From DASPKM01 sp035628135 (GTDB taxonomy: Bacteria > Bacteroidota > Bacteroidia > Chitinophagales > Chitinophagaceae): a stretch of 64,000 nt of DNA. The stretch is from NCBI GenBank assembly GCA_035628135.1, contig DASPKM010000013.1, positions 372,001-436,000 of the forward strand, in the 5' to 3' direction. Below are positions 59,599 to 64,000 of the stretch, piece after piece (the first letter of the stretch is position 1; the number at the start of each line of letters is the position of its first letter). The notes below the pieces were generated by a model. The model was not told the origin of the DNA, did no database searches, and saw only the letters and a list, made by a program, of their open reading frames with translations. Made by a program: the position numbers and the translations under genes.

Positions 59599-60821
59599 TG
59601 GAGCAACACCTCGACAATGCACCCTGTCTATATTTTACATCTGCAGACAATGGAACTATTGTTGAGGTAAACCATACGCTTTGCAACCAGTTAGGCTATA
59701 CCAAAGAAGAACTAAAAGGACAAAAGCTGGAAATGATCTGCACGCTGGCCACCCGGATCTTTCAACAAACCCATTTGTTTCCGCTGCTGAAAATGCAGGG
59801 ACATGCGGAGGAGATCTTTATTACCCTGCTTGCCAGGAATAAAGAAGAAGTGCCGGTATTGTTAAATGCACAGCGGCAGCTGATCGATGGCCAGCAAGTG
59901 GCCGCTTACACCGGCATTGTGGTACGCAACCGTAAGAAATTCGAGGATGAACTGGTGGCTGCAAAAAAGGCCGCCGAACAATCGCTGCATGAAAATACCG
60001 CTCTACAGCAAGCCAAGGCGGAGCTGCAACAGCGCGCTGAAGAGTTGGACCACCAAATGCAATTAGTAAGCAGGCAAAACAGGGAATTGTGGCAATTCAA
60101 CCGGGTTGTGACACACGACCTGCAGGAACCGGTACGCAAGCTGCTGTTGTTTACCGACCTGTTAACTGAAAGAAAAAACGAAGGCGCCTCCATCGACGTG
60201 ATACAAAAGATAAGATTGATATCGGAAAAGATGCGCGCTATTGTATCCGGATTGCAACAATATGTGTGGCTGACCGAAACACCTTTGCATTTTACAAGCG
60301 TCGATCTTTCTGAAATTATCGGCGTATTAGAACAGGAGCTTGCAATGGAATATCCCGGAGTTTCCATTCACATAAATGCTAAAGAACTGCCTGCCTTGCC
60401 AGCCGACAAACAGCGGATGCAACTTCTTTTAAAAGAGATCATGTCCAATGCAATACGGTTCAGGAAGCAAGGGAACGAAGCAACAATACATATACAGGCA
60501 AGCAGCTTGCTGTTGAATAAGTTCAAAACAGTATCAGGAAAATACAAATATGCGGAACACCTTAAGCTGGAGATCAAGGACGAGGGATCAGGCTTCGACA
60601 ATGTTTATAAAGACCAGGTATTGGAGCTGTTTAAAAAATTTCATCCCGAGAGTGGGCTGGGCATAGGACTTTCGCTTTGTAAAAAGATCGTGGAAACGCA
60701 CGGCGGAAGTATATCGATTGACAGCCAGGAAAACGAGGGAACCATTGTTACCATCTGGCTGCCGCTTGAAAGAAAAGAAATGCCATTGCCTGAAAACGAG
60801 TTGAAACACGCTAAACGTTAA
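59598..60821 (+). CDS. PAS-domain sensor histidine kinase (cytoplasmic)
   Basis: 407 residues from ATG at 59598. PAS domain (about 1-110: CLYFTSADNGTIVEVNHTLCNQLGYTKEELKGQKLEMICT), a coiled-coil linker (about 113-168), DHp helix with phosphoacceptor H173 in VVTHDLQEPVRK, and the ATP domain with N box LLKEIMSNAIRFRK, G1 IKDEGSGFD and G2 GLGIGLSLCKKIVETHGGSISI. No membrane segment or signal, so it senses an internal cue. Start codon overlaps the hydrolase stop, and the response regulator starts 4 bases after its own stop, so the three form one unit. Confidence 0.93.
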   Translation: MEQHLDNAPCLYFTSADNGTIVEVNHTLCNQLGYTKEELKGQKLEMICTLATRIFQQTHLFPLLKMQGHAEEIFITLLARNKEEVPVLLNAQRQLIDGQQVAAYTGIVVRNRKKFEDELVAAKKAAEQSLHENTALQQAKAELQQRAEELDHQMQLVSRQNRELWQFNRVVTHDLQEPVRKLLLFTDLLTERKNEGASIDVIQKIRLISEKMRAIVSGLQQYVWLTETPLHFTSVDLSEIIGVLEQELAMEYPGVSIHINAKELPALPADKQRMQLLLKEIMSNAIRFRKQGNEATIHIQASSLLLNKFKTVSGKYKYAEHLKLEIKDEGSGFDNVYKDQVLELFKKFHPESGLGIGLSLCKKIVETHGGSISIDSQENEGTIVTIWLPLERKEMPLPENELKHAKR

Positions 60822-60825
60822 CGCC

Positions 60826-61239
60826 TTGAACCATAAAGGACAAAAGACAATATTATATGTCGACGACGACGGTGATGACAGGGAATTGCTTGCGCATGCC
60901 ATTCAAACTGTTGACTCGGAAGTAAATGTAGTGCTGATGGAGAACGGCCTGAAGGCCATGGATTATTTGAACAGTTCGAAGGAAAAAAAATCGGCGCTGC
61001 CCTGCCTGATAGTGCTGGACCTGAACATGCCGTACCTGAATGGCAGGCAAACCCTGGAACTGATCAGGAAAGATGAAGGCCTTCAGGAAATTCCCGTGAT
61101 TATTTTTTCTTCCAGCGAAAACCCAAATGATAAAGCCACCTTCAATAGCCTGGGCATCGAGTATTTTACCAAGCCGACCAATATTTCATTTATCCATTCT
61201 ATTGCCACGCATATGGTTGGGGCTTGCGGGCAAGAATAA
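60826..61239 (+). CDS. Single-domain response regulator (CheY/Rcp1-like)
   Basis: 137 residues, receiver domain only. Acidic pocket D13-D14-D15 (YVDDDGDD), phosphoacceptor D65 (LIVLDLNMP), Thr/Ser switch in IIFSSSENPND and conserved Lys in EYFTKPTN. The YVDDD start and DLNMPYLNGRQTL loop are typical of Rcp1-type regulators that pair with PAS/phytochrome-like kinases. No ATG exists before D13 and an in-frame TGA lies 24 bases upstream, so TTG at 60826 is the start. No output domain, so it must signal to another protein. Confidence 0.92.
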   Translation: MNHKGQKTILYVDDDGDDRELLAHAIQTVDSEVNVVLMENGLKAMDYLNSSKEKKSALPCLIVLDLNMPYLNGRQTLELIRKDEGLQEIPVIIFSSSENPNDKATFNSLGIEYFTKPTNISFIHSIATHMVGACGQE

Positions 61240-61246
61240 TATCTGT

Positions 61247-61471
61247 ATGAAAAAATATGGAAACACATCTGGCAACTCGGGCATTCTGGCTTATGAAATA
61301 CAAGCCGATAGAATATTAATTAAATTCTCTTCGGGTGATACCTACGTATACAGCTACAAAAAACCGGGCAAGGCCGATGTTGAGGAGATGAAAGCCTTAG
61401 CGGAAAGCGGGGAAGGATTAGCTACTTATATTAATCAGCATGTTCGGGAACGGTACGACTACAAATTGTAA
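61247..61471 (+). CDS. KTSC-domain-like small protein (74 aa)
   Basis: ATG at 61247 (the open frame extends upstream into the regulator gene but that part is non-coding in character). ILAYEIQADRILIKFSSGDTYVYSYKKPGKADVEEM and GLATYINQHVRERYDYKL fit the KTSC domain, a small all-beta unit with a C-terminal helix and the NxHIR/RY ending, usually found as a stand-alone protein of unknown function or fused to nucleic-acid enzymes. 7 bases after the response regulator. Confidence 0.7.
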   Translation: MKKYGNTSGNSGILAYEIQADRILIKFSSGDTYVYSYKKPGKADVEEMKALAESGEGLATYINQHVRERYDYKL

Positions 61472-61492
61472 AGCTGTTGCATGATCCCGAAG

Positions 61493-62461
61493 CTATCCTT
61501 TTGCATACCTGTTCTTATACTCCACAGGTGTGGTGCCGGTAAACCTCTTAAAAATATCCCTGAAAGTTTGCGTATCGGAATAACCAACTTCAATAATAAT
61601 TTCGTCGATTGACTTTCTGCCTGCTTCCAGTTCCTTCTTGCTGGCTTCTATCCTCACCTTCTGCAGGTACTCAATTACTGAACAATGGGTACACTTCTTA
61701 AATCTTCGTTCGAAAGTGCGCCTGGTCAGGTGAAGTTTATCCGCCAGCTCATCAACCGTGATCTTTTCGGCGTAATTCTCCTCAATGTATTCCTGCGATT
61801 CTAATATTTGCGCATCATCATGATCCTTAAGCCCGTTGAATATAATAAAGGGGGTTTGATTCACCTTGTCAAGGTTTACTACGAAATGCTTTGCAATTTG
61901 TATAGACATTTCCCGCGTTACGAACTTCTCCACCAAAAACAATAACAAGTTCCAGTATGCATTACTGCCCCCGCTTGAATACAAACCGTTGTGTTCAACG
62001 ATGATCTTCTCATCGATCAATTCAACGTTGGGGTAGAAATAGCGGAACTCATTTGCGTACTGCCAGTGGGTTGTGCATTTTTTGTTCTTCAACAAACCGG
62101 TAAAGGCAAGCATAAATGCGCCTGTACATAAAGATGCTACTTCCGCGTTCTTTTTATATTGCTTCACTATCCAATCAACAAAAAACCGGTTGTTGTGCGT
62201 AGCACTCATCATGTCTCCGTTCAATGCCGGGATTATGATCAGGTCCGTTTTGCTTAATCGCTCCGTCAGCGCTTCTGCATGAATAGTGAATAAGCCGTCT
62301 GAAAGCCTGGTCTCGCCATTGGTCCCTATAATTTTCACTTCAAACGCCTTCCTTTGGCCGGCTGCCACCAACAGGCTATTTACCTTCAGAAATACGGCCC
62401 GGGCGTCGATGATCGAAGCAAAATTTGAATCCTTTAAAGCCAGTATGGATACCTGTTTCAT
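61493..62461 (-). CDS. GlxA-type AraC-family transcriptional regulator
   Basis: 322 residues from ATG at 62461 (MKQVSILALKDSNFASIID; 21 more codons are open upstream). N-terminal DJ-1/PfpI-like domain (about 1-180) with the elbow Cys in VASLCTGAFMLAFTGLL, and a C-terminal AraC DNA-binding domain (about 220-320) with two helix-turn-helices (ITVDELADKLHLTRRTFERRFKKCTH and SIDEIIIEVGYSDTQTFRDIFKRFTGTTPVEYKNR). The DJ-1 domain probably senses a small metabolite. Divergent from the VOC/DUF4287/DUF4342 genes and the best candidate for their regulator. Confidence 0.92.
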   Translation of the reverse strand: MKQVSILALKDSNFASIIDARAVFLKVNSLLVAAGQRKAFEVKIIGTNGETRLSDGLFTIHAEALTERLSKTDLIIIPALNGDMMSATHNNRFFVDWIVKQYKKNAEVASLCTGAFMLAFTGLLKNKKCTTHWQYANEFRYFYPNVELIDEKIIVEHNGLYSSGGSNAYWNLLLFLVEKFVTREMSIQIAKHFVVNLDKVNQTPFIIFNGLKDHDDAQILESQEYIEENYAEKITVDELADKLHLTRRTFERRFKKCTHCSVIEYLQKVRIEASKKELEAGRKSIDEIIIEVGYSDTQTFRDIFKRFTGTTPVEYKNRYAKG

Positions 62462-62577
62462 AATACTGTATGTTGATCGGCAACTATCATTACCAGACAA
62501 ATGTAAACATAATGTTTGTCGCATTTGGCATACATAGAATGTCGTATTTACCTATCCCCTGATAGGATAACCGCGCC

Positions 62578-62585
62578 TACTTTTG
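62578..62585 (+). promoter_or_regulatory. Candidate -7 box for the VOC-DUF4287-DUF4342 genes
   Basis: TACTTTTG, a TAnnTTTG match 23 bases before the VOC start codon, within the 147-base divergent gap next to the AraC-type regulator gene. Confidence 0.4.
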
Positions 62586-62608
62586 TCGAGTAATTAAACA
62601 TTTGCATC

Positions 62609-63028
62609 ATGAAAAGCATCGACATCTACCTGCACTTCAATGGCAACAGCGAAAAAGCAATGAACTTTTACAAAAAGGTCCTGGGAGGCGAATTCACCAA
62701 CGTACAACGCTATAAGGATATTCCGGGAAGCGAAAAAATGAATGAAGACGATAAGGAAAAGATGATACATATTTCGCTGAAAGTATCAGAACAGATCACG
62801 CTTATGGCATCTGACACGGTTACGCAAATGGAAGGCCGGATGAACTTCGGAAACAATTTTCATATATGCGTGCAAGCAGCCAATGAAAAAGAAGCTGACA
62901 AGCTGTTCAATGCACTTTCCGAAGACGGCAAGATAGAAATGCCGATGAACAAAACATTCTGGGGCGCCTATTTCGGCATGTGCGTAGACAAGTTTGGCAT
63001 TCAGTGGATGATAAATTATACGGCATAA
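62609..63028 (+). CDS. PhnB-like VOC-family protein
   Basis: 139 residues, PhnB/3-demethylubiquinone methyltransferase-like VOC fold: IDIYLHFNGNSEKAMNFYKKVLGGEF at the start and MPMNKTFWGAYFGMCVDKFGIQWMINY at the end, both diagnostic of this group. Catalytic role unproven; despite older names it is not a methyltransferase. First gene after the divergent gap; the DUF4287 gene follows after 18 bases. A second VOC gene of the same group is at 63670. Confidence 0.9.
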   Translation: MKSIDIYLHFNGNSEKAMNFYKKVLGGEFTNVQRYKDIPGSEKMNEDDKEKMIHISLKVSEQITLMASDTVTQMEGRMNFGNNFHICVQAANEKEADKLFNALSEDGKIEMPMNKTFWGAYFGMCVDKFGIQWMINYTA

Positions 63029-63046
63029 CAATTAAAACTTTTAACC

Positions 63047-63256
63047 ATGTCGTTCCAGGCATACCTTGACAACATCAAAGCAAAAACCGGAAAATCCCCG
63101 GAAGCGTTTAAAAAGCTCGCCCTGAAGAAAGGGTTGCTTAAACCAGAAACCAAGGCGGGTGAAATAGTCGCCTGGCTAAAAAAAGATTTCGAGCTGGGCC
63201 ATGGACATGCAATGGCGATCTATGCTTACCTGAAAGGGAAGCGGACTGATTCATGA
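63047..63256 (+). CDS. DUF4287 small protein (69 aa)
   Basis: A complete DUF4287 unit: SFQAYLDNIKAKTGKSPEAFKKLALKKGLLKPETKAGEIVAWLKKDFELGHGHAMAIYAYLKG in short pieces, all-helical with a conserved W and GHGHAMA ending. Function unknown; often located near VOC or DUF1801-type genes in Bacteroidota and Actinobacteria. ATG start, 18 bases after the VOC gene, most likely co-transcribed. Confidence 0.88.
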   Translation: MSFQAYLDNIKAKTGKSPEAFKKLALKKGLLKPETKAGEIVAWLKKDFELGHGHAMAIYAYLKGKRTDS

Positions 63257-63311
63257 ATCCGGCCGAATTGACTAAATTCGCGGTCTGCACCAGCACATAA
63301 AAACGATCTGT

Positions 63312-63575
63312 ATGTCCACAAAAAAAGAAACCTTCAATATCAACGGCGAAGACCTGCTGAATAAAATCAAAGACCTCATCAAAGAAGGCAACGTCCGGAA
63401 AATCACCATCAACGATAAGTCGGGAAAAGAGCTCATGAGCTTTCCCGTAACGGTGGGCGTGGTAGGCATATTGCTCGCCCCGGTGCTCGCGGCCATCGGC
63501 GCGCTCGCCGCATTGATCACGGAATGCACTATTACGGTAGAAAAAGAAGAACAAAAAGAGGAAGAAAAAACGTAG
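63312..63575 (+). CDS. DUF4342 small membrane-associated protein (87 aa)
   Basis: DUF4342 family: amphipathic N-terminal part (GEDLLNKIKDLIKEGNVRKITINDKSGKELMSFPVTVGVVG), one membrane segment (about 50-72, GILLAPVLAAIGALAALI), and a Lys/Glu-rich tail. The family often follows UBA-like or heat-shock-linked genes; no established function. In-line with the DUF4287 gene, 55 bases downstream. Confidence 0.85.
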   Translation: MSTKKETFNINGEDLLNKIKDLIKEGNVRKITINDKSGKELMSFPVTVGVVGILLAPVLAAIGALAALITECTITVEKEEQKEEEKT

Positions 63576-63669
63576 CACGTCGCAACCGGCCCGTTATAAT
63601 GTCGCATTTACACCACAACAAAGATTTTTTGTGCAGCTATGTTTGCAGTAACAATTAAAAGCAATCGTT

Positions 63670-64000
63670 ATGCAAAAGATCACACCCTTCTTGTGGTTCG
63701 ATGGACAGGCCGAAGAAGCTGCAAGGCTGTACACTTCTATTTTTCCCAATTCAAAGGTTGTTAGCGTTAAGCATTGGGGCGAAGGAACCCCATTTCCCAA
63801 AGACCAGGCAATGACCGTAGTGTTTGAGCTGCAAGGCCAGCGATTTTATGCGATGGACGCCGGCCCGGAATTTAACTTCACCGAAGCCATTTCGATGTAT
63901 GTGGATTGCAAGGACCAGCAAGAGGTAGATTACTATTGGGACCGCCTTACCGCCGGCGGAGGCCAGGAACAACCCTGCGGCTGGCTGAAAGATAAATTCG
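63670..64000 (+). CDS. PhnB-like VOC-family protein (5' part, runs off the window)
   Basis: ATG at 63670; at least 110 residues, no stop before base 64000. MQKITPFLWFDGQAEEAARLYTSIFPNSKV and the later FNFTEAISMYVDCKDQQEVDYYWDRLT are the N-terminal and central signatures of PhnB-like VOC proteins, and GGGQEQPCGWLKDKF the start of the final strand region. Close relative in kind to the gene at 62609, suggesting a small set of related VOC proteins with different substrates. Confidence 0.9.
   Translation, partial: MQKITPFLWFDGQAEEAARLYTSIFPNSKVVSVKHWGEGTPFPKDQAMTVVFELQGQRFYAMDAGPEFNFTEAISMYVDCKDQQEVDYYWDRLTAGGGQEQPCGWLKDKF

Noticed and set aside
1..64000. Prophage, insertion sequence or biosynthetic gene cluster
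   Set aside because: No transposase, integrase, phage structural, NRPS/PKS or similar genes were found on either strand.

Overview
The window is from a Bacteroidota chromosome, most likely a Chitinophagaceae-type (gliding, aerobic) organism; the family assignment is inference. The evidence is the type IX secretion/gliding cluster gldK-gldL-gldM-gldN, a separate gldB, several TonB-dependent receptors, Bacteroidota-restricted DUF families (DUF4271, DUF4783), short -7 boxes of the TAnnTTTG type, and little sign of Shine-Dalgarno sequences. It is mostly ordinary core chromosome with compact gene groups. I see no prophage, insertion sequence, CRISPR array or biosynthetic cluster.

Layout. 0-9.5 kb: end of a hexapeptide-repeat protein, small orphans, rsgA, a short moxR-DUF58-BatD-like-batA operon, a lipoprotein, nadE and gldB. 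9.5-13.6 kb (minus): fatty acid desaturase, a YcxB-like protein, tryptophan 2,3-dioxygenase, purD. 13.8-17.6 kb: two different peptide transporters in tandem (POT, OPT). 17.6-25.8 kb: apaG, a long Thermus-type isocitrate dehydrogenase, small enzymes, SUI1-like factor, nadC, DUF4783 protein, gpmI. 25.3-31 kb: a metal/heme-type TonB receptor with a PepSY membrane protein, then an ECF sigma factor with a predicted dual-membrane-spanning anti-sigma factor. 31-38.8 kb: lipoprotein-uvrC, then the convergent type IX secretion core. 38.9-48 kb: thioredoxin-like YyaL protein, hemD-DUF4271-Omp85, hemW, gpsA. 47.3-55 kb: MFP/TolC efflux pair, amino-acid permease with a PLP enzyme, an orphan TonB receptor. 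55-58.7 kb: cobalamin riboswitch-btuB, tRNA-Arg(CCG), a SLATT-like membrane protein. 58.7-61.5 kb: RsbQ-like hydrolase, PAS histidine kinase, response regulator, KTSC-like protein. 61.5-64 kb: GlxA-type AraC regulator divergent from small VOC/DUF4287/DUF4342 genes; the last VOC gene runs off the end.

The two most interesting units are regulatory: the ECF sigma/dual-membrane anti-sigma pair (28.8-31 kb) and the RsbQ-PAS kinase-response regulator unit (58.8-61.2 kb), which looks like a two-component rewiring of the RsbQ/RsbP small-molecule sensing module. Two families of short palindromic intergenic repeats recur across the window, and four tiny reading frames (28-58 codons) in gene gaps deserve a check.
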